Below are positions 25,562-34,502 of a stretch of 64,000 nt of DNA, piece by piece. Location: assembly GCA_030041515.1 (NCBI GenBank), contig JASHNS010000081.1, positions 186,001 to 250,000 on the forward strand, given 5' to 3'. The notes under the pieces are model-generated. The model was not told the DNA's origin and did not search any database. It saw only the letters and a program-made list of their open reading frames with translations. Position numbers and translations under genes: made by a program. The first letter of the stretch is position 1. Each line of letters opens with the position of its first letter. The DNA comes from Acidobacteriaceae bacterium (GTDB lineage: Bacteria; Acidobacteriota; Terriglobia; Terriglobales; Acidobacteriaceae).

Positions 25562-26827
25562 ATGGCAACGATGACTCTCGAGCAGGAAATCAATCCCTGG
25601 GAAGCCCAGGCGGCACGATTTGATTTTGCGGCGCGCAAGCTGAATCTGGATGAGGGACTTTGGCGCGTCCTGCGCTACCCTTCGCGCGAAATCATCGTGC
25701 ATTTCCCGGTGGGGATGGACGATGGACGGATTGAGATGTTTACGGGCTATCGGGTGCTGCACTCGCAGGCCCGGGGTCCGGGCAAGGGCGGAATTCGTTA
25801 TGCGCCCGATGTCACGCTGGACGAAGTACGCGCCCTGGCGAGCTGGATGACCTGGAAGTGCGCTGTGGTGAACATTCCCTTTGGCGGCGCCAAGGGCGGC
25901 GTCATCTGCGATCCCAGGAAGATGTCCCAGGGCGAGTTGGAGCGCATGACCCGCCGCTATACGGCGGAAATCATCGAGTTTCTGGGGCCGGAAAAGGACG
26001 TGCCGGCTCCCGATGTGAACACCAACGAACAGACCATGGCCTGGATCATGGACACCTACTCGATGCACATGCGGCAGACTGTGACCGCCGTGGTGACGGG
26101 CAAGCCGCTGAACATTGGTGGCTCCCGCGGCCGACGAGAGGCGACCGGCCGCGGCATCGCCCTGGTTTGCGATGAAGCGCTCAAATACCTCCATCTCCCG
26201 CGCGAAGGCTGCCGTGTGATCGTGCAGGGATTCGGCAATGTCGGCTCGAATGCGGCGCGGCTGATGCAGGAGCGCGGCTACAAGATCATCGGCATTGGCG
26301 AATGGGATGGCGGGCTGTTCAATCCCAACGGCATCGATATTGGAGGATTGCTGGAGCATCGCCTCCGCAACGGAACGGTGCTGGGTTTCCGCGGAGCGGA
26401 GCCGCTCCCGACGGCGGAGCTGCTGACCACGGACTGTGAAATTCTGATCCCGGCGGCCACGGAGAATGTGATCACCAGCCGCAACGCGGAACAGATCCGC
26501 GCGCGCATCGTCTGCGAAGGCGCAAACGGGCCAACCACGGCAGTGGCCGACGAAATCCTTGCCGAAAAGAAGATCTTCATCATTCCAGACATCCTGGCCA
26601 ATGCCGGCGGCGTCACTGCTTCGTACTTCGAGTGGGTCCAGGACCGCCAGGGCTATTTCTGGAAGGAATCGGACGTGAACGAGCGGATGGAGACCATTCT
26701 GGCGGAGAGCTTCGACGACGTCACCCGGTACTCTGAAGCGCACGCCGTAAATAATCGTATCGCGGCGTACATGCTGGCCATCGATCGGGTCGCGTTCACC
26801 ATCAAACAGCGTGGCATTTATGCTTAG
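25562..26827 (+). CDS. gdhA: glutamate dehydrogenase (Glu/Leu/Phe/Val dehydrogenase family)
   Basis: 421 residues, the usual length of the hexameric enzyme that interconverts glutamate and 2-oxoglutarate plus ammonia. The N-terminal domain has the substrate-binding lysine motifs GPGKGGIRY and [10 protein letters not shown] and the catalytic region [19 protein letters not shown]. The C-terminal Rossmann domain has [19 protein letters not shown] and CEGANGPTT. An aspartate or isoleucine-type coenzyme choice cannot be settled by eye. GGTGGAG lies 9 bp before the ATG. A hairpin with a T run directly follows the stop, so the gene is probably monocistronic. Confidence 0.95.
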   Translation: MATMTLEQEINPWEAQAARFDFAARKLNLDEGLWRVLRYPSREIIVHFPVGMDDGRIEMFTGYRVLHSQARGPGKGGIRYAPDVTLDEVRALASWMTWKCAVVNIPFGGAKGGVICDPRKMSQGELERMTRRYTAEIIEFLGPEKDVPAPDVNTNEQTMAWIMDTYSMHMRQTVTAVVTGKPLNIGGSRGRREATGRGIALVCDEALKYLHLPREGCRVIVQGFGNVGSNAARLMQERGYKIIGIGEWDGGLFNPNGIDIGGLLEHRLRNGTVLGFRGAEPLPTAELLTTDCEILIPAATENVITSRNAEQIRARIVCEGANGPTTAVADEILAEKKIFIIPDILANAGGVTASYFEWVQDRQGYFWKESDVNERMETILAESFDDVTRYSEAHAVNNRIAAYMLAIDRVAFTIKQRGIYA

Positions 26828-26851
26828 GGGCACGCGCAGCCCCGGCTTTTT
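26827..26851 (+). terminator. rho-independent terminator after gdhA
   Basis: GGGGC, 7-base loop, GCCCC, then GGCTTTTT. It starts at the last base of the gdhA stop codon. Confidence 0.6.
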
Positions 26852-26933
26852 GTGAGAGAAGCGCCCTGGAAGTGAAATTCCTGCCTGGCTTTAGGCTCCT
26901 GGGATCAAATTTGGAACTTGAGGCAGCCAGCGA

Positions 26934-27878
26934 ATGGCATTGGCACAAGCCTGGAACGCCCTTCGGATCAGTTATGGGGGCGGTGAACAGAAAGCCGCGG
27001 TCGACCGCGGGCCGTACGCGGGAGCAGTGGTCCGGCGTCCGCTACCTGCGTTTCTGGTGGCAGGACCACCCCGCACAGGAACTTCCTGGCTGCACGAAGT
27101 TCTTCAGCCGCACGCGCACCTGCCCGGACTGACCAAAGAAACGCGGTTTTTCGACCTGCATTATCGACGCGGCCTCGACTGGTACCGGGACCATTTCCCA
27201 TGCGTCACAGACGGCCGCCCTGTAGGCGAAGTTGCCCCCACGTACTTCGCGTCGCCGGAGGCACGGGACCGTATTGCGGCGGCCATTCCCCACGTAAAGC
27301 TGGTATTCATCTTCCGGCACCCGGTGCAGCGGATCATTTCGCTCTACAGGCTAAAACGTGCCTATGGCATGGTGGGAGCGGACCTCGAAACTGCGCTGGA
27401 CCGAGATCCGGAACTCATCGGATCGAGCCGCTATGCCGCGCACCTGGTGGGATGGCAGAGCCGATTTCCGCCGGATCAGATTCACGTGGCGTTCTATGAG
27501 GATCTCCGGCGGGATCCCCAGATCTTCGTAGATCGGATCGCGGACTTTCTGTGCATGTCAAGGTTCCTGCTGCCCCCGAGCCAGCTGGAAGGGTGCCATC
27601 CGCACGCGTCGGCACGGATGACGGAGCCGAAGTGGTATCTGGCTACCCGCGCCGCGACGTCCGTCGCCGAATGGTGCAAGGCCCGAAAGCTCGACAGTCT
27701 GGTTGTCAGCGTGCGCAATTCCCGGCTCAACCAGTGGCTTTTGAGCGCCGGAGCACCGTTCCCGGAGATTCCTCTGGCGACAATCGAGAGGATTGACCGG
27801 CTTTTGCTGCCGGAGACTGAGAAGCTTGAAGCTCTTCTGGGTCGCGATCTGTCAGCCTGGAAGCGAATGCCGGATTAA
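26934..27878 (+). CDS. sulfotransferase-family protein
   Basis: 314 residues. The 5'-phosphosulfate-binding loop is AGPPRTGTSWLHEVL (about residues 43-57) and the 3'-phosphate-binding segment is VFIFRHPVQRIISLYRLKRA, with the serine in IISLY. A FYEDLRRDP motif typical of PAPS-dependent sulfotransferases follows. The protein would transfer sulfate from PAPS to a glycan, lipid or protein, the acceptor being unknown. No sulfate-activation or glycan genes are adjacent. The start is uncertain, as the ribosome site (GAGG, 10 bp upstream) is weak. Confidence 0.85.
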   Translation: MALAQAWNALRISYGGGEQKAAVDRGPYAGAVVRRPLPAFLVAGPPRTGTSWLHEVLQPHAHLPGLTKETRFFDLHYRRGLDWYRDHFPCVTDGRPVGEVAPTYFASPEARDRIAAAIPHVKLVFIFRHPVQRIISLYRLKRAYGMVGADLETALDRDPELIGSSRYAAHLVGWQSRFPPDQIHVAFYEDLRRDPQIFVDRIADFLCMSRFLLPPSQLEGCHPHASARMTEPKWYLATRAATSVAEWCKARKLDSLVVSVRNSRLNQWLLSAGAPFPEIPLATIERIDRLLLPETEKLEALLGRDLSAWKRMPD

Positions 27879-27985
27879 GCACGCACGAGCGTTTCCACGA
27901 ACCGGCCACATTACCGAATCCAGCGCCAGGGCCCGGTTTCTGCTGATACACTCAGGCTTCCCCGGAAGTTCTCGGAGGGCCTGAC

Positions 27986-30217
27986 TTGTCCACCACGCAA
28001 GGAATTCAGCCAACGAAGCCGCAGGATTTTCAGCCGTTTGTCCCGGCGGGAGAGTCGCGGCCGGAACTGACCGTTCGCGCGATCCTGCTCGGTTGCATTT
28101 TTGGCCTGCTTTTCGGCGCCGTCACCGTTTATGTGGGTCTCGAAGCCGGGCTCACCGTCGCGGCGTCCATTCCAATCGCTGTGCTCTCCATCAGCGTGCT
28201 GCGGGCGCTGGGTCGCGCATCGATCCTCGAGAACAACATCGTCCAAACCACCGGCAACGCGGGCCAGTCGATCGCGGCAGGTGTGATTTTCACGTTGCCC
28301 GCGCTCATCTTTCTCGGGTTCGATCTCGAGTACTTCCGCATTTTTGTTCTTGCCATGCTGGGCGGTTGGCTGGGACTGCTCTTCATGATCCCACTGCGGA
28401 GGCAGTTGATCGTTGAAGAACATGGGAATCTGACCTATCCCGAAGGCACCGCCTGCGCCGACGTGCTGCTGGCAGGTGAACATGGCGGGTCCTTTGCCAG
28501 CCGTGTGTTTCTGGGCCTCGGCCTCGGCGGCGTGTATACGCTGTTCCAGAACAGCAATATCTTCGGCGCATGGCCTGAACAGCCCGACTATCAGCCCGAC
28601 TGGGGACCGCAGCACGTCATGAAGGGCGCGTCCGTGCGTGCCGACGCCGTGCCCGAATATCTCGGGGTGGGCTACATCATTGGTTCGCGCGTGGCAGGGA
28701 CCATGTTTGCCGGCGGCGTGGTTTCATGGCTGGTGATCATGCCGGCCATCGTCTTTTTTGGTTCACATCTCCCCGGAGCGCTCTACCCCGCTACCAAGCC
28801 GGTCACCCAGATGTCGCCTGACGATTTATGGTCGGCCTACATCCGGCCGATGGGCGCGGGAGCCGTGGCTGCCTCGGGACTGATCACGCTCTTCAGGACG
28901 GTGCCAACGATCGTCAGCGCATTGAAGGCCGGGCTCGGCAACCTTCGGAAAAAGGCCGGTGCGGCCTCCGGCGAACTGAGGACGCAGCGGGATATCCCCA
29001 TGTCGGTTGTCGTCGGCGGCAGCATTGCGCTCGTCGTCCTGATGTGGGTGTTCCTCACCTTTAAGCCTGTCCCTGGCGCGCAGACAGGAATGATCGCCAA
29101 TCTGGCGGCGTCGCTGCTGATTGTGCTCTTCGGCTTCCTTTTTGTCACGGTGTCGTCCCGGATCGTTGGCCTCATCGGCAGTTCGGCGAATCCCATCAGC
29201 GGCATGACCATCGCCACCCTGATGGCGACGGCTGCGGTGTTTCTCGTGAAGGGCTGGACAGCTCCGGCTTACGGCGCCCTCGCCATCACGGTCGGCGGCG
29301 TGGTCTGCATCGCCTCGGCGAACGCAGGCGACACCTCGCAAGATTTGAAGACAGGCTTCCTGGTCGGCGGCACACCGTGGAAGCAGCAGGTCGCACTGAT
29401 GATCGGCGTCTGCGTTTCCACGTTTGCGGTGGGTTTGACTCTGAACGCAATGAACCGTGGCTTCGAGTCATTCCAGGCTATGTCGAAGCCGTGGAATGTC
29501 TCGGCGGTTCACGACGGTGTGCAGGTGCAGGGTCCCTTTACGCGGAAAGAGATCCACGTGGTGCGGCCTGACAAGTCAGCGGTAACCGAGCCTGGCAACC
29601 AATACGTGCTGCTGAACGCGATCGGCTCGCATGAGCTGGCGGATGGCAAGTACCTTTACGATCCGGCGACCGGGAAAATCGAGGTTCAGTGGATTGAGGG
29701 TATTGGCAGCGAGCGCGCCGCGGCGCCACAGGCGCGGCTGATGGCCACCGTGATCAACGGCATCCTGCGCCGGCAATTGCCGTGGGGGCTGGTGCTGCTG
29801 GGCGTGTTCCTGGTCATTGCGATTGAACTCATGGGCATCCGCTCGCTCACCTTTGCAGTGGGATCGTATCTGTCGATCGCAACGACGCTGGCCATATTCG
29901 TCGGCGGCGTGATGCGGTGGATGGTGGACCGTGCCAGGGAAAAAGCCGGCGAAACGGAGGAGGCTGAAAGCGAGATCAGCCCAGGCTCGCTCTACGCCAG
30001 TGGCCTGATTGCGGCCGGCGGCATCGTGGGACTGATGGGCGTGGGGCTCAAGCTGATTGAGCCATTCGGAGACAATATCCTGAACATCCCGCATACATTC
30101 CTCTACAACCAGTGGGTCTCCGTCGTGATGTTCGCTCTGCTGGCGTACTCGCTGTATTATTTCGCGCGAAAGCCGCTGGGACATTCTGTGAAGCCCGGCG
30201 CCCCGACGAAGTCGTGA
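27986..30217 (+). CDS. OPT-family oligopeptide transporter
   Basis: 743 residues from a TTG with GGAGG 7 bp upstream. About 15 membrane spans; the N-terminal part (ELTVRAILLGCIFGLLFGAV, YVGLEAGLTVAASIPIAVLS) and NNIVQTTGNAGQSIAAGVIF match bacterial OPT transporters, proton-coupled importers of peptides or peptide-like siderophores. A soluble segment of about 90 residues (around 500-590, KPWNVSAVHDGVQVQGPF onward) interrupts the spans, a feature of the bacterial branch. The stop codon overlaps the GTG of the next gene, so the two are translationally coupled. Confidence 0.93.
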   Translation: MSTTQGIQPTKPQDFQPFVPAGESRPELTVRAILLGCIFGLLFGAVTVYVGLEAGLTVAASIPIAVLSISVLRALGRASILENNIVQTTGNAGQSIAAGVIFTLPALIFLGFDLEYFRIFVLAMLGGWLGLLFMIPLRRQLIVEEHGNLTYPEGTACADVLLAGEHGGSFASRVFLGLGLGGVYTLFQNSNIFGAWPEQPDYQPDWGPQHVMKGASVRADAVPEYLGVGYIIGSRVAGTMFAGGVVSWLVIMPAIVFFGSHLPGALYPATKPVTQMSPDDLWSAYIRPMGAGAVAASGLITLFRTVPTIVSALKAGLGNLRKKAGAASGELRTQRDIPMSVVVGGSIALVVLMWVFLTFKPVPGAQTGMIANLAASLLIVLFGFLFVTVSSRIVGLIGSSANPISGMTIATLMATAAVFLVKGWTAPAYGALAITVGGVVCIASANAGDTSQDLKTGFLVGGTPWKQQVALMIGVCVSTFAVGLTLNAMNRGFESFQAMSKPWNVSAVHDGVQVQGPFTRKEIHVVRPDKSAVTEPGNQYVLLNAIGSHELADGKYLYDPATGKIEVQWIEGIGSERAAAPQARLMATVINGILRRQLPWGLVLLGVFLVIAIELMGIRSLTFAVGSYLSIATTLAIFVGGVMRWMVDRAREKAGETEEAESEISPGSLYASGLIAAGGIVGLMGVGLKLIEPFGDNILNIPHTFLYNQWVSVVMFALLAYSLYYFARKPLGHSVKPGAPTKS

Positions 30218-30909
30218 GTGCACAGCAACGGTTCCGGGGGCTCCTGGAGCATGACGGAACACGCCTGAACTGGACCATCGTGCGCGTCCCGTTCGACCCC
30301 GCGAAGGCCTGGCCGAAGCGCCGGCGGCTGCGCGTCCGCGGGGCGATCAACGGCTTTCAATTCCGTTCTTCACTGTTTCACAGTGAGCGGCTGGGCTATC
30401 TGCTGCTGGTGAATAAAGTCATGCAACGCGGAGCCGGGGTGTCGAGAGGCGGCCTGGCGGAGATCGTTCTGGAGCCCGACCTGGAAGAACGAACGGTCCG
30501 AATACCGCCGGAACTGGAGAAGATGCTCCGGCAGGATGCGGCGCTGCGCGCGTGGCACAGGCAGCTCAGTCCCTCCATCCGCAAATGGTTTGCGGACTGG
30601 ATCGCGCACTCAAAGAGCTCGGAAACCCGCGCGGAGCGAGCCGAACTGGCCGCCGAACGCATGTTGCTGGCGATGGAGGGGGAACGGGAGACGCCGCCTA
30701 TCCTGGAGCGTGCGTTCCAGCGGCAGCCGGCAGCGCGCGAGGGCTGGGCGGCGATGACGGTGAACCAGCGGCGCGGACATCTGCTGGGGATCTTCTATTA
30801 TCGGAACCCCAAATCGCGCCAGAAGCGGGCACAGCAGGCTATTGCTGAGGCGTTACGCGTCGCTTCCAAAGGAAGAGGCCTGCGGAAGCCGGCGGAGCGT
30901 CCGGAGTAA
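30214..30909 (+). CDS. DUF1905/YdeI-like protein
   Basis: 231 residues from a GTG at 30214 whose GTGA overlaps the OPT stop; longer frames run inside the transporter gene. The N-terminal 95 residues have the DUF1905 pattern (WTIVRVPFDPAKAWPKRRRL, VRGAINGFQFRSSLF, later GRGGLAEIVLE-like strand). The C-terminal half is helical with WFADWIAHSKSSETRAERA and ends basic, similar to YdeI/OmpD-associated proteins. Function unknown. Coupling to the peptide transporter is clear; why is not. Confidence 0.8.
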   Translation: MSAQQRFRGLLEHDGTRLNWTIVRVPFDPAKAWPKRRRLRVRGAINGFQFRSSLFHSERLGYLLLVNKVMQRGAGVSRGGLAEIVLEPDLEERTVRIPPELEKMLRQDAALRAWHRQLSPSIRKWFADWIAHSKSSETRAERAELAAERMLLAMEGERETPPILERAFQRQPAAREGWAAMTVNQRRGHLLGIFYYRNPKSRQKRAQQAIAEALRVASKGRGLRKPAERPE

Positions 30910-31006
30910 CCGAGCCCTCACGAACGGAGGCTTCCACAGACGGTAGCCGGTCGTGCAAGGAGCAAATCGGTGACCCGGTCCTGGCGCGACTGGCTGGCCA
31001 AAATAG

Positions 31007-31031
31007 AAAAGCCCCGGATACCGGGGCTTTT
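31007..31031. terminator. bidirectional terminator hairpin
   Basis: AAAAGCCCCGG, 3-base loop, CCGGGGCTTTT: a perfect 11-bp stem between two convergent genes (YdeI-like protein and the seven-span membrane protein), with A and T runs that serve both directions. Confidence 0.85.
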
Positions 31032-31051
31032 CGCGAAGAACCAACCACCTG

Positions 31052-31936
31052 TCACCGATTCACAATGACCGGATTCTTGGCCAGCACCCGCTCCACAACC
31101 CCCTCGATATCCTGAAGAAAGAAGCCGGAAGCCGGTTGGGCTGCAGCTGCTGCCTGGGGCATCTGAACGAGGCCGTTCGCGAGCGCATTCCAGCGAGCCA
31201 TGGGAGAAGTGGGGGCCAGAACCACACGCTCGCCTTCCGCCTTCGGTTCCGGTACGAGGAAGTAAACGGTCCATGTCAGCAGCGTCAGAAGCGTAGCGCA
31301 TTCAGCAAAGAGATTTATGGAGCCCGTCAAGCCCGGGTACCGCGCCGACAGGCCAGTAACAATCAGATCCGCCGCTGCCTCGATTCCGAATCCCAGGGCG
31401 ATGCCAAAGAAGCGGCTCCTGAATGTGCGTCCCAGAGCATGCGTAGAGAGGGCCAGAAAGGCGAGGAGACAAATTTCCATTACGCTGACGCAGCGCAGGA
31501 GCTCCACCGCGATGGGCGAGATGCAATTGCCGTGGGGCGCCGCGACCGAATTCGGAAGAGCGACGACGCCGATCACGACGACTACAGATACGACGCTGAC
31601 CCACTGGAAGGCGAGAAGGCCGAGACGGCGGAGGCCGGGAACCGGCTCCATCACATGCTTAAAGACTTCCTGAATCACAAAAAAGATCGCAACAGCGCAG
31701 GCTACGTATGTGATCCAGTATGTATAGAAATAGATCGTGTAATGGACATTGGGGCTGATCGACGGCACCAGGTTCCAGAGCAGAGCCTCCAGCAGCAGCA
31801 GCGAGCCACCTCGAATGGCCAGATAGACAGCCATGGCGGGGAAACGCTTTGCCAAACCTGACTTAAAAAAAGCTACGGCTGCTAAGAGAACCAGAAGCGG
31901 TTCCAGCTGAACAAGGACTTCCTGCACATGGGCCAT
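31052..31936 (-). CDS. seven-span membrane protein of unknown function
   Basis: 294 residues with about seven hydrophobic segments (for example LEPLLVLLAAVAFFKSGLAK, YWITYVACAVAIFFVIQEVF, SVVSVVVVIGVVALPNS, LLTLLTWTVYFLV) and a cytoplasmic Ala/Gln-rich C-terminus of about 60 residues. VIQEVFKHVMEPVPGLRRLG between spans 3 and 4 is a likely cytoplasmic loop. Layout recalls other acidobacterial seven-span proteins of unknown function; I cannot name a family. It converges on the YdeI-like gene through a shared terminator. Confidence 0.75.
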   Translation of the reverse strand: MAHVQEVLVQLEPLLVLLAAVAFFKSGLAKRFPAMAVYLAIRGGSLLLLEALLWNLVPSISPNVHYTIYFYTYWITYVACAVAIFFVIQEVFKHVMEPVPGLRRLGLLAFQWVSVVSVVVVIGVVALPNSVAAPHGNCISPIAVELLRCVSVMEICLLAFLALSTHALGRTFRSRFFGIALGFGIEAAADLIVTGLSARYPGLTGSINLFAECATLLTLLTWTVYFLVPEPKAEGERVVLAPTSPMARWNALANGLVQMPQAAAAAQPASGFFLQDIEGVVERVLAKNPVIVNR

Positions 31937-31977
31937 CGCTCACCTCAGAGACATTGAGGATAGCGCAAGGCACACGA

Positions 31978-32009
31978 CGGCCTCAACGAAAATATTTTCG
32001 TTGAGGCCG
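31978..32009. terminator. perfect 32-bp palindrome, probable terminator of the small exported protein gene
   Basis: CGGCCTCAACGAAAAT followed by its exact complement. The hairpin with internal A/T core lies about 50 bp after the stop of the minus-strand 64-residue gene and before the next minus-strand gene. The T run is inside the stem rather than after it, so an operator or other dyad function remains possible. Confidence 0.55.
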
Positions 32010-32060
32010 AAAGCTGCTACAACTTATGTGGTACAGTTGGGTACCTGAGTAACCGGTTGA

Positions 32061-32255
32061 CTAGTTTCCGTTCTGTGCTGCGCACTTGCCACCGCTGACA
32101 TTGGGGTCGCAGAGCGGAATCGGCACGCTGCTGGCAACAGCCTGGTTGCTCACGGTGGTCGCGGTCATCGCCTGCGTGGAGTGGAAGGAAAGGGCAGTTG
32201 CAGAAATTGCGGCGGCGAACAAGCCGAGGACGAAGGTGCGGGCGATCAGTTTCAT
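32061..32255 (-). CDS. small exported peptide of unknown function
   Basis: 64 residues: a clear signal peptide (MKLIARTFVLGLFAAAISAT) and a mature part of about 35 residues with two cysteines (LCDPNVSGGKCAAQNGN). TAGGAG stands 9 bp before the ATG. The composition and signal support a real gene despite its size. It is bracketed by an imperfect inverted repeat (32039-32054 and 32385-32400) and followed by a 32-bp palindrome, so it forms a compact transcription unit. Role unknown; a secreted peptide is inferred. Confidence 0.6.
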   Translation of the reverse strand: MKLIARTFVLGLFAAAISATALSFHSTQAMTATTVSNQAVASSVPIPLCDPNVSGGKCAAQNGN

Positions 32256-32798
32256 GGCGGCTAACTCCTAAGTTGTAGAGATCACCACAAAAGGGTGATG
32301 GAAATTTGTGCAACAATCGGAGTATAGTTGCTATGATCACGCACTGTATTCCTTGATCAGTATTACATAACTATACAACATGACGGTTACCAGGGTACCC
32401 GCAACCCGCCTCTTGCCCTTTCCCCTCGCTTCTGCCCAGGCGCTCCAGGCTGATTATCTGTTTTCCGTCACTTGCCTGTCGGATCGAGTGATCGACTAAG
32501 CTCGCTTGACGACGAACGTGAACAGGCAAAATTGCTGCGCCTTGTATCGGACCCGGCAGATCTCGTCTCGCTCGCCGTCTGCAATATGAACCCCATATAT
32601 TGTAGCTTTGGTAGCATTTCACCCTGGATATTGAGTTATTCGAGGACTTCTTGGCGTTCAGGCCGGGTCCTTCCTGCGCGGGGCAGGCTCAGCGATCCCA
32701 GCCTGATCTTTGTTCGCCGCGGTTTTGTCGGACGCGGCGCATTTCTGGTTTGTTGTCACGTGCGACGGATACACGGCTGGCTCATCCAAATCTGAAGC
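32256..32798. other. intergenic region upstream of the small peptide gene and of the old yellow enzyme
   Basis: About 540 bases. The left part (to about 32390) is AT-rich and should hold the promoter of the minus-strand small gene. At 32385-32400 GGTTACCAGGGTACCC forms the right arm of an inverted repeat around that gene. The right part is GC-rich; open frames there lack coding character. Confidence 0.45.
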
Positions 32799-33923
32799 AT
32801 GACCGTCGATCATCTCTTTTCTCCCTTGCGGGTCGGAGACTTGACCCTGTCCAATCGCATCGTGGTTTCCCCGATGTGCGAATACTCCAGCGTGGATGGC
32901 TTCCCCTCCGACTGGCACCTGGTGCACCTGGGCAGCCGAGCCATCGGAAGAGCGGGGCTGATCTTCACGGAGGCCACGGCCGTCCTGCCTGAAGGGCGCA
33001 TCAGTCCGTCGGATTTGGGCTTATGGAAAGACGAGCACATCGCGCCGCTCGAGCGAATCACTGACTTTCTTCACGTTCAGGGAGCGTACGCCGGTGTTCA
33101 GCTGGCGCACGCCGGACGCAAGGCAAGCACGCATGTTCCGTGGCTTGGCGAAGGTGCGGTGCTGCCGGAAGCTGGCGGCTGGCGCGACGTGATGGCCCCC
33201 AGCGCTTTCCCATTTTCTCCAACCTATCCGCAGCCTCTCGAGATCGACCGGGAAGGAATGGGCAAGGTCCGGCGGGCGTTTCAGGATGCAGCGATGCGCG
33301 CAACTCGTGCGGGATTCGACGTGATTGAGATCCACGCCGCGCACGGCTACCTCCTGCAGGAGTTTCTATCGCCGTTGAGCAACCATCGGACCGATGAATA
33401 TGGCGGGAGCCTCGAAAACCGGGCGCGTTTATTACTGGAGATTGTCGACTCGGTCCGCGAGGTCTGGCCGCGGGAGCGCCCGCTCTTCGTTCGCATCTCT
33501 GCCACGGACTGGACCGAAGGCGGATTCGATCTGGAGCAGTCGATCCATCTGGCCACGCTGCTGCGCGACCGTGGAGTCGACCTCATCGACGTCTCGTCGG
33601 GAGGGAATGTTGCGGGTGCGGCAATTCCTTCGGGGCCTGGTTATCAGACAAAATTTGCGGAGGAGATCCGCGCACAAGCGGGCGTAATGACTGGCGCGGT
33701 CGGCATGATCACGGACCCGGCGCAGGCGGATCATGTGATTCGCACGGGGCAGGCCGATCTCGTCTTCATTGCGCGCGAATTCCTGCGCGATCCCTACTGG
33801 CCATTGCATGCCGCCGCGGCGCTGGGCGAGACTGGCTCGTGGCCTGTGCAATATCTCCGTGCGGCTCCGCGCGGTTCCATTGCGCGCACCTCTGTTGGCA
33901 ACTCAGGCGAAAAGAACCGCTGA
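32799..33923 (+). CDS. namA: NADPH-dependent flavin oxidoreductase, old yellow enzyme (YqjM/NamA type)
   Basis: 374 residues forming an FMN-binding TIM barrel. The N-terminal SPMCEYSS has the redox-tuning cysteine typical of the YqjM class, and HLGSRAIGRAGLIFTEATAV, QLAHAGRKAS and FDVIEIHAAHGYLLQEFLSP (with the HAAHGYL substrate/FMN motif) are clear. It reduces activated C=C bonds of enals, enones or nitro compounds at the expense of NADPH. It may share a transcript with the MerR gene 67 bp downstream, a regulator type often tied to electrophile stress. Confidence 0.92.
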   Translation: MTVDHLFSPLRVGDLTLSNRIVVSPMCEYSSVDGFPSDWHLVHLGSRAIGRAGLIFTEATAVLPEGRISPSDLGLWKDEHIAPLERITDFLHVQGAYAGVQLAHAGRKASTHVPWLGEGAVLPEAGGWRDVMAPSAFPFSPTYPQPLEIDREGMGKVRRAFQDAAMRATRAGFDVIEIHAAHGYLLQEFLSPLSNHRTDEYGGSLENRARLLLEIVDSVREVWPRERPLFVRISATDWTEGGFDLEQSIHLATLLRDRGVDLIDVSSGGNVAGAAIPSGPGYQTKFAEEIRAQAGVMTGAVGMITDPAQADHVIRTGQADLVFIAREFLRDPYWPLHAAAALGETGSWPVQYLRAAPRGSIARTSVGNSGEKNR

Positions 33924-33990
33924 TTCCTCTGGACTTCGGCGCGGTAGCGTGACCTATACTGGCGTGCAAGGAGCGTTCCGGAGCCCACCG

Positions 33991-34470
33991 ATGGCCAAGC
34001 ATGCCGCCCAGCGACGCCGTGTGCGCGACGTTGTTATTCCGGACAAGCTCTATTTCCGCATTGGTGAAGTAGCCCGGCTGTGCGGCGTGGAAGCCTATGT
34101 CCTCCGCTTCTGGGAAAGCGAGTTTCCTCAGCTTCGGCCGAACAAGAGCGGCACCGGGCAACGTCTCTACCGCAAGCGCGACGTGGAGATGGCGATGCGG
34201 GTTCGGCACCTGCTGCACGAGGAGGGCTACACGATTGCTGGGGCGCGTCAGTTGCTGGCGCACGAAGCCGGCAAATCGAAAGCTCCGCAACTGTCGCTGC
34301 TGCCTGGAAATTCTCCGGCCGTGCAGGCAAAGCTCGAACGGGTGCGCAATGATCTGCGGGAATTGCTCGGAATCCTCTCCGCATCGCCGGCTGGGGCGAC
34401 GCCCAAATCGGCGGGAAGAAGCACCGCTGAGCGAAAACCCGCTGCTCCGCGGCCGCGGCTATTCGAGTAG
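33991..34470 (+). CDS. MerR-family transcriptional regulator
   Basis: 159 residues from the ATG at 33991 (GGAG 7 bp upstream); the frame is open further upstream within the old yellow enzyme gene, but that part has no sense as protein. The winged helix-turn-helix is typical: LYFRIGEVARLCGVEAYVLR, then FWESEFPQL and GQRLYRKRDVEMAMRVRHLL. This HTH variant (VLRFWESEFPQL) is the MerR group of unknown inducer that often lies by ihfA or translation genes. The C-terminus is Ser/Ala/Pro-rich and has no metal-binding cysteines. Confidence 0.88.
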   Translation: MAKHAAQRRRVRDVVIPDKLYFRIGEVARLCGVEAYVLRFWESEFPQLRPNKSGTGQRLYRKRDVEMAMRVRHLLHEEGYTIAGARQLLAHEAGKSKAPQLSLLPGNSPAVQAKLERVRNDLRELLGILSASPAGATPKSAGRSTAERKPAAPRPRLFE

Positions 34471-34502
34471 CTGATTTCAATTGTCCCCACCGCCTGTCTT
34501 TT

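Noticed and set aside
25469-26833. 454-codon minus-strand frame over gdhA
   Set aside because: Complement of a certain enzyme gene; Arg/His-rich composition is typical of antisense shadows in high-GC DNA.
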